Assembly (NCBI GenBank): GCA_935421135.1
Contig: OW285193.1
Location: 9,728,496 to 9,792,495, forward strand
Source of the DNA: Bugulina stolonifera
Taxonomy: Eukaryota > Bryozoa > Gymnolaemata > Cheilostomatida > Bugulidae
Direction: 5' to 3'
Length of the DNA stretch: 64,000 nucleotides
Of the stretch, positions 22,675 through 36,052 are shown piece by piece. The notes under the pieces are model-generated. The model ran no database searches. It worked only from the letters and a program-made list of their open reading frames with translations, and was not told where the DNA came from. Position 1 is the stretch's first letter, and every line of letters starts with the position of its first letter. A program made the position numbers and the translations under genes.

Positions 22675-25110
22675 CTAGAGGATTCAACGCACATCTTTAG
22701 GCAGCTATTAGGAATAAATGTGTATTTATGAAACTATCTCTGACACAAATCCACCATTACAGGAGTTCTACAGTGAATTTACAGCTCAGCAGAATAAATC
22801 ACACCACCAGTAGCCAAATCAATAAAATCCATTAGTTTCTATTCAGTAAAAATAACTATTTCATGCACTTGTAAGATGATTATATATTGTGAAGAAGATA
22901 GATGAAAACCTACTTGACCAGGTGACATGCTACAGTTAGACAGTTTCAATACAAGCTGACAGCTAATTGGCTGCCATTTCCAACTGTCACAAAGTGTGTT
23001 AAATAAGTATTATATAATATTTCAGTTGAGTGCTTTTGCGCCTGAAGGTTTCTAATCTATAAGATGTTAGTCTAGCATCATGTTATTATGGAGATTGTAT
23101 GGTTGTAGATCAATGAAGTAATTATGTGGATGAACTTCACTCTACTAGACTGTGTTCCAGTTGAAGTTGATAGAGTCGTGGTTGGTAAGTATTCTACCCT
23201 CTCTCAGTTTTATTTTTTCTGTTTTCAAAAGCTAAGTATAACACAAACACATTAATGTTAAATGTAGTTTTCAACCAATGCATAGGAATGATTTAGCAAT
23301 CTTCTTCTTCACACATAGTTTACTCTTGCTCTAGTCACAGTAAATTGGAAACTTCTGGAAAATTTAAACTTCTAAAACTTAAATATTACATTAGGCCTAG
23401 TGATTGCATCATCATACTATGTTTTTCTAAGAAGTCGCAATACTGCCATTGTTATAATTTATTGTATATTGAAAATATTTTAACATGAGGAATAGACGAG
23501 AGTAAACTTTGCAATTATTTATATTTTGCTGTTTCTCAGCCTTTGTATGAGCACTTTTACCAATAATTAGTGTATGAAATGAAGCGGTTTACTGCTGAGT
23601 ATTTAATATTTTCAACTTTCGGCATTGGGCATAAAAAAAAGGGAAAATGTTAGCAAAAATATTTATGTGCCATATTGCAATTATTACACAGTCATTATTT
23701 ATTGCTATAGATCAACAACATAGTAATTGTTGTGCAACCTGTTGAATAATCCAGATATTTTTATTGTAGCTGCTGATAAAGTTGTGTAAATGAGCCGAGA
23801 ACTGAGTCAACTAGTAGATGCTATTTGGTATCCATGATCAACGCAAACTGATGTCTTTTCTGTGCTAATACACCAGTAGGTAGACTAACAGCATACAATG
23901 CATCCATATAATTAAAATACCAAATGTCATAATATTATGGCATACATCTTGTATACAGTTAGGAAGTCTTGGTCACTTTACGAGGCTGGTTAAGAGATGC
24001 TTCCCCTAAATTTAAAGGTCAAATAAATGGAGAGGTACATGAGAGCGCAACCTTTTTGTTACATTTAGCTATAACTGTTGTCTCTTATACCTTTACTTGT
24101 ACATAATTCCCTGATTCTAAAATGTGTGTTTAATTTTATACAGACGCTATTGGAGCGTCAACATCTAGCACAAGAAAGCAGGGAGACTGGCCACCACAAT
24201 AAAGGAGAGGAACAGATCCTACGACTGCTCAGGTAGTTTAGCCAACATACTCCAACTTGACTATAGTTACATGGGAGTTATTTTCTCCTTACATGAGTGG
24301 ATAACTGCTTAAGATTGACAGGACATGCTCATCAGACCTCAGCTACTTTAGCAATTGGTCAGCATTTCTGCAAGTGAATTTTTGCATCTTAGATATTCAG
24401 CATGGTTTCACAGCAGTTGTTAAGCTTTCTAATAATGCATTAAACATCCAGATAACCATAAATAAGTCCTTGTGATCGGCAATATGAAGTTGCTTTACTA
24501 ATTCATTTGTGTGTTGAATAATATGCTACTGTGTAGTGAAAACACATGACAGAACCAGCTCTTGGTAGAATGTAGGCCGACATGTGGTTCTACTATTTAT
24601 GTTTGAATACTTGCAATATCAGCTGCATTAAAATAAACAATAAATCTCATTGGAAAAATTTTATATAATTTCTGTTGTTCAAGGAAGTGATTGTTATCAA
24701 TACTAGTTTTATGGTGTTTTGTTGCTGTGTATACAGATACGAGGAGTCGATCAATGGTCTGCCAACAGCATCCATGTTCAAGAGAAATGGCCGTAGAATA
24801 AACAAATTGTATATAAGAAAATAGTGGACCAGGCAGTGCGGGCTAAGCCATGAACAGGAATAAAAAAGGTAGGCCTTTTTACTGTTAATTATGAATGGTT
24901 TGCACTCCAGGACTTCTGTATGGGAAGTGTTCACTAAATTGTACTGAATCCATAAATTAGCCACAACAAAATTTTATTGTGTTAGCTCCAATATAAATGT
25001 AGCATAGTAATAGCTGTTGGCAGCATAAAATACCAACAATATTCGGTGCATCACTGGAACATGTATCACATTGTAACTGATCTTATGCCCACAGCTACAT
25101 GTCATGCACA
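22675..25110. repeat. Tandem segmental duplication, unit B
   Basis: Second copy of the 20.79-kb unit, beginning AGAGGATTCAACGCACATCT. The start-like segment (23121-23183) has diverged to MWMNFTLLDCVPVEVDRVVV before GTAAGT. Patches homologous to the end of unit A lie at 24730-24870 and 24960-25110. Confidence 0.8.
24144..24824 (+). CDS. Possible two-exon coding end in unit B
   Basis: Exon 24144-24232 (acceptor atacag, donor CAG/gtagtt) reads TLLERQHLAQESRETGHHNK and continues GEEQILRLL. It joins in phase 2 to 24737-24824, giving RYEESINGLPTASMFKRNGR and ending RINKLYIRK-stop. No start is located and the 5' exons in the unit do not connect without a stop. A donor-like site past the stop (about 24868) is shared with unit A, so the transcript may be non-coding. 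Confidence 0.3.
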
Positions 25111-25277
25111 GGTACTCTTCACTATAATTAGATATTGTCTTCTCTTTGCATAAATGGGCTATGGGCAGACAATTGCAACAATAATTGTATTGCAGCTTTT
25201 GTTACAACTTCAATTTCATAGCCTTGTTATTTATTACTATAGATAGCTGTGTCAGCTAAACTCTGATTATTGCCCAG

Positions 25278-25814
25278 ATGTACATGCAGATGAGATGCTC
25301 AGTCTTGGACTTCATGCTGTCTTATATCTCAGTTTCCAAATCACAGGTTGGTCTATGATTCTAAATAGTTGGATTTTTGGTTACTTACTTTTAATAACCT
25401 ACAAACACAGAAGCTGTGTTTAAACTTGCAGTAGTACCAATTATTCTTAGTTTTTTTTCAAAAGAGTGGAGAGAGAGAGGACAATGCAAACTTATATAAT
25501 CCACAATTATAAATTCTGTCCAACTCTCTAAACTATCATAATTATTAGTCATTATGTAACATGTGACTTGCTTACATGGCGTAATACTGGTGCTGGCTTT
25601 GAACTAGATGTGTAACAAGATATTTGTTATTATTACTCTTAGTGAATACTGTGTATGATCTTTTCTAGCTACAGTGTACATCTATGTGATGACGGAGACT
25701 CTTCAGTGGCTGACCATGTTTTGCTTCAAGAAGCGGAGGCATAAGACGAGATATAGCGCACACAAAGTGGAGACAGCTCTCACCGATTTTGTTATTGTGA
25801 GGTATAATCAGTAA
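25278..25814 (+). CDS. Two 3' exons of an unidentified, possibly membrane, protein
   Basis: Exon 25278-25346 (acceptor tgcccag, donor CAG/gttggt) joins in phase 1 to 25669-25814 (acceptor ttctag, stop TAA). The product includes MLSLGLHAVLYLSFQITATV, then YIYVMTETLQWLTMFCF and the basic KKRRHKTRYSAHKVETALTD. A hydrophobic stretch followed by KKRRHK would suit a membrane anchor with a cytoplasmic tail. The upstream exons were not found. GTGAGG and GTATAA near 25797-25806 could be donors, so the stop may not be the real end. Confidence 0.4.
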
Positions 25815-28326
25815 CTAACAGCTAACACACATCTGTTGGCATCACAGTTGAGTGCCACATAAGATTCTCATGAGCCTTTGACCTTTGACCTTTTTATTGC
25901 TGACAAATACAAATGAGTTGCTATGTACTGAATAAAAGCACACTAAAGGTGTAACACCAAAAATCAGTCAGCTCAAGATAAAGTGATTTCTTTTAATTAA
26001 AGCATTAATTGGAACTTTACTTGCATGGTAGGCCTATATTACAACTTACATGTATAGTAAATAAATTTTTAATTCATGTTTCGAAGAAATTTATTAGATG
26101 TAATACAGTAACTCAGTTTTCGATGGCAATAGAAAGGTCAGTTTTGGGTTCATTGAAAACACTTACGAGAAAAAACTTTATGTAGGCATGTACACCTATA
26201 CATGTGCAAGCATGTGCGAGTATATGGTCTATTATTGCAAAAAAATGGCGGACACACATGTGCGCTACACGTAGTTACACATGCAAAGAACTGTAGGCTA
26301 AGTTATCGGGTTAGAACACACACCCTGCAGGCAGCGAAGCTTATCTTTCATAGAGAAAGTTTTTGCTGTCTCATAAAGGCATACTTGCTCTCCTAGCAAT
26401 TTTTGTTTAAATTCATCAAGTTTATTTCAAATTGTTACTGAAAAAAGATTTTTGTCTGAGACTATAATTATTGCTGAGTATTTGTTGACATGAGTAATTG
26501 TTTTAGACGTAAAATAATTTGGATATCGATTAGCTTTGCTCACTGGCAATGTAATAGACTTTTTGCAAGCGGCCTCATATTGAAACTACACAATTTTGAC
26601 AAAATTGTGAAAGCTTAATTTGTGAGTTTTGGTGAAAAGTAAACAACGAAACAAAATACAAACATTCTAATATTTTTTTTACTAGGACCATACCTGCGTA
26701 TGTAAGGTAGTGAGAACGGACTTATTTTTTATGCTTTCTATGACTAAACTTGGTTAGTCTTTGTTCACAAATCTCGAGCGTAGCTCTCTCAAAATTCAAC
26801 TTGGGAAGGGTATTTACTGATTTAAAGCTGGTTAAGTTGAAGTATCAGTTTCCACAACCAGTTGTTAGGCATCATTCATGATCTAGTATACAGAACAGTC
26901 GTTTTGATGATGAAGATACTTTTACAACGCTGAGTAGTGATGGCAGGGCAGTCTACCTACACCACCTTGGCATGCTCAAACTGACATAGCTCCGCACACT
27001 CCCATCTGTACCAGATGAGGCCATTTGTGTATGATAAAGGTAGTTTGATCAATTCGTTGACAACTACTATTTTTCCTTACATCAGCTTACAAGAGTAGGC
27101 AACTCCTAGTTCACGGCCAATTCCATTCTTCCCCAGCTTTTTCATGTTTACTGATTCTTCTTCAGGTATTTTTCACTTTCTTTTTTTACAGCCAGTTGCC
27201 AGTTTTCATCTGCTAGCATCTTTGTAGAATTATGGACAATGTTACATAGTAATTAATAAATTATATCTATGCATATATAGTACCATAATTATCTTACCAA
27301 AACTGAATGGCAGCCGTGATCTTTCTAAACATATACCATCAACGATTTTACTACATGTACCTACAACGGTTGTAAGTGTCATTATTATTATTGCTACTAC
27401 TCTACCAAATATCAGTAAATTATATTTATTTTTCTAACCTGCTTGTTTTATAGTAAACATTTTAAGTAATTGTTTTCTCCATGGTGTTCAATGATTAGCA
27501 TAATTCACTTTGTTTTTTAACAAATTTTTGAATTGAGAGTTCAGTTTTAGAGAATAAACATCCCTTTTGCAACTTGACTTAGCGTCTTACCTAAACTTCA
27601 CATAACTACATTCTTTATAATAATTGAAGCATGGGGTTAGCAGTTTTTGGTAGTATTTGCTGAGAATAAATCATTAAAGGTTTGGCACATCAAACTTGTA
27701 CTTTGCTTGATCTAACTAGCACTATTATAACTTGAGGTCTTCAAGAGAGCACAACTTCAGTAAATCGTATAATATAATACAAACAACAAGTGGTAATAAC
27801 GAAGCAGCAATTCAGGTGCCCAGCAGACCCTAGCCTCTGCAGCAATGAAGCAAAAGTGTGTAAATATTTCTGCATTTTCGGTAGTTCAAACTTGACAGCC
27901 ATTTTGAAAGCAATACCTCTTAAAGAGCAAGGTAGACTAAAGATAATCTCACAAAATTTTTAACATGCTTGGAGTTGTTCACCCTAGCTGCTTTGGAATA
28001 CTTCTGACAAATTTCTAGCATCCACCAATGAGGTTCCTTAGCAATTTGAGGCTTTGGCCAAACAGTTTTCCCAAAAGCATTCTATGAAAGGAAAACAACT
28101 TCTTACTGCCAAGTAAGCCAGGAATTTCCAACACGTCATGCACAAAGTTTTACATCCTTGTGATTCAGAAGTTGCCCAACCTTGCATTTCTGATTCAATC
28201 GGCTACCTTTGTAGCCAATCAGGCACTGGGAATTCTGCACACATACCAGGGTAACTCCTATGCCAGAAATGGCTCCTTTTACCAGCTATTTTTATATTTG
28301 TGCCATTTTTTCTTAGATGCTGGTAT
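25815..28326. other. Gene-free stretch
   Basis: AT-rich with only short frames (for example 26202-26396, which I do not support). No repeat family or gene was recognised. Confidence 0.5.
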
Positions 28327-30435
28327 CTACCTACCTTTTAACCTTGAACTAGAATTGGGAATTCCCTGGAGCGGGCATTTGCTATATTTACGAGATTGCC
28401 AGAAAACAAGTTCTCCAACTTGATTGGAAACTATCATCACTCAAGTCAAGACAGTAAAATTTCATCCAATAAAAGTAGACATGTTGCAAAACAAAGTCTC
28501 AACTAAAAATGTTCTTTCATTTTTTCTTAGAGCAAAACAACATAAATACCTGGATAAAAATCATATGTATAATTCTGTACAATAACAAAATAATCTATCT
28601 TTGAGACAAATATATATTCCTTTAAGTCAAACAAGAGCTGGTGTCTTCTACCATCCACAGTGATGAAATTGAGTATTGTAGTCAGTTCCTCAGAAGTGAC
28701 AACATCATCCATTGTAGCAGGAGCTAAACAGGCCTGTTACTCTTTTTCAATGAATAAAGGTGTGCTTTATTTGCAGTACATTTAAAATAAGTTCTAAATT
28801 CTGCAGATTTAGCAGTTGTCATTACAGGCCTCAATTTAAATGCAATTGTTAGACTAAAGACAATAATGACAGTCAAGATACTGCTTACTTGCTAGAGTGC
28901 TAAATCAATCTCACAAAATGAGCCATTTAAAACTACAATAGTTTACCTGGTCAAGAGTGGCTACACTCGTGTGTTAAATATAAAAAGAATGCATGGCATA
29001 CTGCAGTGAAACTGGTTGCTAGCAGTTGCAAATATTAGAGCACAGATTGCAAGATACATGTACATCTAAACTTGCATCACCATAGTTTCCTGAAGCTAAA
29101 GCATTTACGAATACAGTAAAATTTGATCTTCGATGGCAGTAGTACCCAATAAGTAGGACCTGTGGTCTTCAGGCATAATAAAGTCTACACTGGAATACTT
29201 TTGGTACCCAGGCTTGTTTTTCAGTTCTTCGTTTGTTGTAAGAACTGGAAAGAGCAAAGCAAGAATAACTTGATTTATAAAATAGGACAATAAACAATAA
29301 AAAGCTAAAAATAATTGTTGAATACTTGCGTAGCATAGCAATTTAATAGATGCATTAAACCTTTTGCAACATGATTACCAATGATACATTGGTTACCTGT
29401 CAGTAGTTCTGTAGTTGAACTAGGAACTTGCCATCATTATGATGCCCATATTCAGTTCAGCTCTTGAGCAATAGAATAGAGTATAATCAAATTAATAAAC
29501 AAACTGACAAAGTGTTTCACAACAGCCAATACACAATGTAGAACCAATAAAACAAAGCAATTCGAATCAAGCAAACCTGTAAAATTGAGCCAAATGAAGC
29601 AATATATAAAGAATCATTGCATAGATAAAGCAGAACATTCTGGCAGAGATCTAACATCAATGTTAACAGTTCATCATATAGCTTAAATTTTGAAATTTTG
29701 AAAAATACCAAACTCGCATATATATTTGTTGAACTAACATACCGATTAACAATTATTGTCATTGTTTCTGATGATGGTTCACACTGCATATCAGTGTTAG
29801 CTGAGCCCTATATTCTAAACCAAGTCACAAAATAATGTTTAAAAACTGATTGGGCATTTGTAATCCGCTTTAGTTGGAGGCAGAGCTAAACCCTTATTAC
29901 AAGATGTAGTGTATTATGTACGACTCACCCAGAATTTACTGTCTCTAATTATTTCACTTGTTCCGTTATACACTTACTCTTCCTTCTCTGGAATGTACAG
30001 CAAAGAATGTACAACCTATAAACACAATAATTCAAAATGAACAAGCTCTGAAACAACCATGGCATAGACAATTTATCATCAGTAGGTTTGCAAAACTGAG
30101 AATAAATTAACACGTCCAGGGTGGCATGTCACTCGCTATACTGAATAAATCCATGAATACACAAGAAAAGGAAAAATTTCGGTCACCATCCAGACCCACA
30201 AAAATGAACCATCTTACAAGACGTATACATTAGCTGCATGAAACCTCCGATCTAACGGTTGAGTATATTATTGATAACATGGTATTGATATTTTTATCAA
30301 CTTGACTCATGAACTGTGTAAAATTTTAATATTATAATATTCATAAGAAAAAGTGCAGTCCTATTATTATCCTAGAGAGCTACATGTGTATGTACCTGAA
30401 TCGTAGAATTGGTTAAACATGTCGCCAAAGAACAT
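28327..30435 (-). CDS. Unknown 257-aa protein, eight-exon model
   Basis: Minus-strand exons in order: 30435-30396, 30233-30218, 30017-29980, 29800-29521, 29419-29397, 29244-29146, 28723-28550 and 28430-28327 (stop). All junctions are GT-AG and the total is a multiple of three. An in-frame TAA just upstream supports the ATG (MFFGDMFNQFYDS). Two hydrophobic segments are seen, one in exon 3 and one at the end of exon 4 (VCLIRIALFYWFYIVYWL). The exon 4 body (SSETMTIIVNRYVSSTNIYA) and exon 7 (TSEELTTILNFITVDGRRHQ) look convincingly coding. Weak points are the 16- and 23-nt microexons, the exon 4 donor (a CAG/GTTTGC alternative at 29577 is out of phase with exon 5) and the exon 6 donor (an alternative lies near 29111). 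I recognise no family. Confidence 0.5.
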
Positions 30436-32280
30436 CACAGCTTACTGATTGCCTATAGCGGCATAGGAGGCTAGTGGCTTGTTACGTAACTTCATAGCTA
30501 TATGTTGTAAGTAGTGGCAGCTATTACCATTATGGTCAACACTCAGCTTGCTATTTCAATAATTTGCAACAATGGAACTACACAGCTATCAAAAATCTTA
30601 TAAATAAAAAAATAGTCATTAATCAGACGCAGAAGATGTTTTAGTTTAACTTGGGATAATCATACGAGCATTTCTCACTTTCAATTTAGCACTACACAAC
30701 TGCAGCAGAGTTTGGCAGTGAATTTACAGGGAATAACTCTTCGAGTACCTGTTATTTCTAGAAATGGTGTTATATAGAATCTCTCATCTCCCGTTGCACA
30801 GGTAAATAACATATACAGGGGAAAATTCTTTAATCTCTCATGGGTGGAGCAAGCATCTAACCTCTAGTCTTATTTTAGTGTCTTTCTATCAAAGAGTAAT
30901 TCATTATCTGCTTAAATTTAACCCACCATACAATCATGTGATTGTGCACAATGTGGAGATTACATTATATGCAGTGTGACAAGTGTACACCTCTATCAAA
31001 TTGGGTACCATGGAATTAGACTAGCACAAGAGTGTGTTCCTACTAGTTTAAAGCATCCAGTACTATATAATAAGCCTGGCCTACATTGCAGAAGACCAGA
31101 ATCATTTCTTAAAATCTTTCTGAAGACCTCAATGCTCTTGGCTGAAATAATATAGAAGGGAATTAGTGAAAATAGTTAGCCTAGGCCTATATATTGGTAT
31201 ACAAATTTAATGGTAGAAACCAATAGAGTAATGTTCAGAGATAACTTGTCTAGCTCTATATAAAACTTTTCTAAGCAAATTTGGAGTTACATGACTGTAC
31301 AGAAAATATCTGCTAAAGTGACTGCAAAATAATAACATAGTTTTCAAATATTAGCCGTATATCCTAAAACCACTAAACCTCTAAGTAATCCTATATACGT
31401 TTAAGAAAAACATAGCATAGCTTAACATAGCAGGTGTTGAAAGTTTTTCAATTGATTCAAGGTGATAATCTCAAGCCACCCTAAATTATGTAAATGTACA
31501 CCATTACTCTGATAAAGTGTCACGGCACGGATGTGTGTGTGTGAATATTTGAAAACCTTCTCTGTATTGATTACCCAGAACTGGTACCCCTCTCAGCCAG
31601 GTGTGAGCATGATATTGATATTCCTAAAGTTCAGTAATCCGATAATATATACTATTTTCAATGCTGTGTTTCTACAAGTAACTGTTAGACCAATCTACCC
31701 ACTAACCTTTTCTTGCTTTCCGCTGTTGGTTGGTAGAAATGGCAGAAATAAGATCTGCTTAGCCCATAACTTTTTTTAAATTCTTCAAACCCTTGCATAT
31801 TTCTTCTACATACTATATCTTCATGATCTCGCATAGTGAGAGAATTCGATATTATTCTGACCTACTTGACGCGAGAATAACTCATACAATGTGAAATACA
31901 AGGTGCCGCAACTCTGAAAATAAATAACTACATGTAATTTCAAATTTAAATTAATGCTGTTTCTACCTATTTAACTTGGGAAACAAGGTTTTAGAAGGCA
32001 ATATAAAAGAAATAAACATGAAATAAAATTGGATTGTGAAACAATTGCTTACAGATTGAGATATATTGCTGTTTACTGCTTCTGCTCCAAAGGTAAATTA
32101 TTGGAGCGTTCTATTCATTGGCTCTTCAACTGAAAATAGATTCTGTTGTTCTTCTTGATGAGGTCAAACTCATAGCGAAAGACTGCTTTGGGGTCATAAT
32201 TATCTAAAGCCAATTTTTTGTGTTAATCTAGAAGCTCTTGCTGTAAGCATTTTAAAATTTCAGAGTGTTTGAATTTTAGA
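30436..32280. other. Gene-free stretch left of the duplicated array
   Basis: Contains short frames only (31531-31779 is not supported). It would hold the promoter of the minus-strand gene at 28.3-30.4 kb. Confidence 0.5.
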
Positions 32281-32307
32281 GCAGATCCTTGCCTGGTTAA
32301 GTTACTT

Positions 32308-32698
32308 TCATTCATCAAGTAGCTGCTCCTTGCTCTTTGCCTCTATCCACAGTTTATCCTGTCTGTGACTTTTCAAATCTGGGCACTGGTAGAAGCTAGT
32401 GTGCTGAGGCATCTGGTATGGCAGATGTAGCCCACTAGTGCAACCAATCTAGATTAAACTAAAGAGAACCAAGGAGCATCAGTTTAAACTTACCTATCAC
32501 TATCACTGCATGTACAATAATATTGTAAATAATTGTACATTCTTGTCTTCTCTAGTTCTGTTCTCATCTTATGATGGAACACCCGCTCTCTGTCTTGGCT
32601 TCCAACTGGAGGAAGGTGATATCTACTCAATGTAAAAAAGTTGTAATGGCCTGTGTCCATATTGTGATACCACTACCAAAAGTGTTGTGCGTGTTCTC
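32308..32698 (-). CDS. Three 3' exons of an array gene, intact
   Basis: Minus exons 32698-32677 (22 nt), 32605-32539 (67 nt) and 32434-32308 (ends TGA) join in phase. They read ENTHNTF, then GSQDRERVFHHKMRTELEKT, then GLHLPYQMPQHTSFYQCPDL and KSHRQDKLWIEAKSKEQLLD before the stop. The product is charged and helical, possibly a coiled coil. The middle exon has a diverged copy at about 60060-60125 whose donor is lost. The last exon has degenerate copies at about 36.4, 40.1, 44.1 and 47.8 kb. The 5' part is not certain; candidate upstream exons in 33-34.8 kb are mostly broken. No family is recognised. Confidence 0.45.
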
Positions 32699-33519
32699 CT
32701 ATAAGATATAAGACAAAAATCTGCATAAAAGTTGCTTCGCATGAACAAGAATAGCAATAACCCATATTTGCTAGTCATATTATAAGTTATTATACAAAAA
32801 TATGCAACATGTTATTTGGTTTTAAGTCAGGGCATTGAAATTATAACTAATAACTATGAACTAATAACATTTTATGGTGAGATAAAACTGTGTACTGCGT
32901 GGAAAACTTGTGCATACCAAATTGAGGTATATTATTTTGCAACATAGAGCAGCCAGGAGCATAATTAGAAAATGATTTAAATTCATAATATTTTAGCTGC
33001 TGAAATTAAGTTACCATTGATAGTACTGTCATACTTCACCTACATGAATATAAGCAAGCTTTCAAATAAACATATAAACAAATAAAATAAACCACATAAT
33101 ACATATAAACATAAATGAATGATAGATAAACTTTGTTAGCAAGCTTAACTAGTAAGAAGTAACCTTTCTTAAACACAATAACTCCAAGCCTGGATCTCCT
33201 CAGAAAACCTGTTTTTCTTATTAAATTGAATCAAGAATGGTCAAAGTTACGAGATAAATAAACTCTGCTCACCAACATTCTCCTCTACTTTCTAGACAAC
33301 CATTCACTGGTTGCTAAGTTGTCTCATTACTGTTTCCATTTGACGGAGACTGGGTGTCTCTTAATCTGCATATGATGAGAACAAAACACATACAAGTATA
33401 AAAATAATGAATTCTTCTAAGCAAAATTTGGATTTTTTATGAAAAAAATGCAATCGCAGCACTGCAGACAAATAACTTATAAATCAGTTCAATATAAAAA
33501 AATATAAATTAAGAGAGAC

Positions 33520-33615
33520 CTGTAAAATATTGCTGTGACTAGTTAGCGAAGGCATCCACTTCACTGCATCAACCACAAGTGAGTTTCCAGCGATAGCAAG
33601 GAGGATGAACGTCAT
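33520..33615 (-). CDS. Module B exon, copy 1 (32 codons, open)
   Basis: Reads MTFILLAIAGNSLVVDAVKW and continues to a CAG/GTCTCT donor. There is an alternative ATG five codons upstream (33630). The usual upstream acceptor CAG is CAA here. The peptide starts like a signal peptide or a first membrane helix. Confidence 0.45.
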
Positions 33616-33939
33616 CTTCGTTGCTGGCATCGTTATTGGAGAATAATCCATATGCTATTTTCCTGTCAATACTTGAGTATTCAGCAGTGTTCTCTTTAGT
33701 CAGTGTACACTAGAATAAACAAAAATTCAAAATGACAAAATATATATATAGCACATTCTAAAATATAATAGCATAGTGCAAGTAAATTCATAATAATGAT
33801 TTATATTACATAAACAATTAGCATGAAAATAAATCATCTTATTCAAATAATTGTAATCGTCAGGACTCGTGATAGACAGACAAACGCAATAAGTTAGTAT
33901 ACAGAGTAATTAAAATAATAATATAATGGAGGTAACACC

Positions 33940-35050
33940 ATTCTAGGGGGTGGAGGTCACTCATCTCTAATTGAAACACTGGCACCAGAAAGTCATGAAA
34001 CCATTGACAAAGCATGAAACACTACTGAGTTTATGAATTTATGTGCATTCTTGTACTGTATGTCTAGACTAAATACCAAACTGTCTGAATTGCCTTCATT
34101 CTTTTTAAAAATACTTTGTCAGTTGGAGTTGAATGGTGCATTTTCTTACAGATTTATATATCTCATAAAAGACGTTATAGTAGCTACATACATGTATGCT
34201 TAAATATTTGTCGACAAAGTAAATTCAATATTATGATTAGAAATAAAATAAGTTTCTAACCTTTGCCATGTTGGAGTTTTCGTCAGGAATGATGTTGATT
34301 GTCACTTCCTCTTAACAACTCACTTGTGAGCTGTTCTAATTGAATTACTCAAGGTCATCAAATGTCCACAAAATCTTTGGAGTTATGGTTAGGGCATCTA
34401 GCAGCAAACGTATCCTATAAGTTAGTAATTTTCAGCCTGAAAAAGGAAATGATTTAAATTCATAAAGTTACAGTATTTTAGCGGCTCAAACTAGTTTACC
34501 GCTGATGGTACTGTCATATTTCACCTATGTGGATACATGCAAGTTTTCTAATTCAAATGCAGCATATACACGTGTAATCACAAAACATAAATCATGTAAT
34601 ACATGTAAACATAAATGAATTATATACAGACGTCATTGGAACGCTCAATTAGCAAAGACTAAAATTCCTTCAACACAATATCTCCTTAACTGGACCTCTT
34701 CAGCAAAACAAGCTCTTTTTTCACCTGTATTTCCTATTGAATTAAAGCAAGAATGGTCAAAATTATAACAGTATACTGCATGACAGAGGAAAGTATAATT
34801 AAAAGAGAAGAATTATTGTGTGACAACGAACCATTTTACTTTCTTTCATTTGTAACTCGGTAGCCGAAGGCGCAAGACACCAGCTGATGTCATTTCATTT
34901 AAAAGACCCGATGGCTCGTTCCGAAGATTTTATCTTTCAATCCCTTCAATTCTTTTCACGGAAGCATTGATTTTTATGGTGTCAAAGAGCCTTGGACCGG
35001 GCCACTAGACCGGGCCACTAGAACTGAAGCTTCACCACTGTCTCATAAAT
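33940..35050 (-). pseudogene. Broken array copy with modules at 34.0-34.75 kb
   Basis: Carries a remnant of the 57.7-58.1 kb exon (SASVSIRDE then a stop, about 33950-33990), a module SCKEEVTINILPDENSEHGK-like piece at about 34.3 kb with a stop and a 1-base deletion, and module A at about 34.7 kb with a stop. A 15-bp direct duplication, CCGGGCCACTAGA, is at about 34996-35022. Confidence 0.5.
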
Positions 35051-35339
35051 TGGTAGAAATATGCTCACCCACAAAAAAACTGATTATAGTCACATTACAC
35101 AAATTTTGAATAAGTCCATGCTGCAAGTTTTTAATTAAATTCAAAGATGCTAGACAAATTAAATGATGAAAAAAATTATTGAATTTGCTGAATCAACTGA
35201 TTGAATTGTGCTATTATGGAGTGTTGCTGAAATAAATAGGATTCAGCAAACACGGCAGCTAACATATGTAAGATCATTAAAAAGCAGTTTATTAAAAGAA
35301 TTTAAAAATATGTATGCAATGAGTAAAATAAATTAAAAA

Positions 35340-35930
35340 AAACAGTGACTTACCTCATAGATTTTAGTACTGATTGGTTGAGAACCATTGTCTCTATTAT
35401 CCACAGAATCTCATCCATCCTTATTCTCTCCTATCACACTCTTCTATAAGAAATAAGACAAAAATCTGTATAAAAATAGCTTCGCATGAACAAGAGTAGC
35501 AATAACCTATACTCTTGCGATTCATATTGTAAGTTTTTACAGTTAAGCTTGAGTCCAGTGGGATTGCTGTTCTCGCTGTAGCTCTTGAGTCAGGCAGAGT
35601 GCTGTCTCTGTTCACAACTACACACTATTACTCTTTCTACATATATGGAGTAATTTGGGTACGCATAAATATTATTCAATACAAATTACAACAGTATACT
35701 GCATGACAGATAAAAGGATAATTCAAATATTGCATGGCAAAAGAAGGAATTATGGTGTGACAACGAACCATTTTACTCTCTTTCATCAAGACTGGCAAGT
35801 GTTTTTTACGCTGTTTTTGGTCCTGCTATACTTTAGTGTCGACCAGTGTTGGTTGGTGAGTTGTATCCCCACTGTTTCCTTTTTCCTGAAGACTGGGTGT
35901 CTCTTGATCTGCATATGATGAGACCAAAAC
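35340..35930 (-). pseudogene. Array copy with modules D and E
   Basis: Module D reads MDEILWIIETMVLNQSVLKS with a good GTAAGT donor (about 35418-35353). Module E (about 35915-35820) reads QETPSLQEKGNSGDTTHQPT and then a stop. Confidence 0.45.
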
Positions 35931-36052
35931 ACACGCATGAATATAATTTATAATAATAAATTCTTCTAAGTCAAATTTGCCATCAACTAATTTTCTGCTT
36001 TCTCAAATTCTGATTATTTGCTATGAAACATTAATTTCAGAATGATTATTTT

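Noticed and set aside
28160..28423. 87-codon plus-strand frame
   Set aside because: It covers the last exon of the minus-strand gene model, whose phase and splice sites fit better.
28435..30435. Resemblance of the eight-exon model to the ciliary protein meckelin
   Set aside because: Only a few residues near the start looked similar and the rest of the order did not fit.
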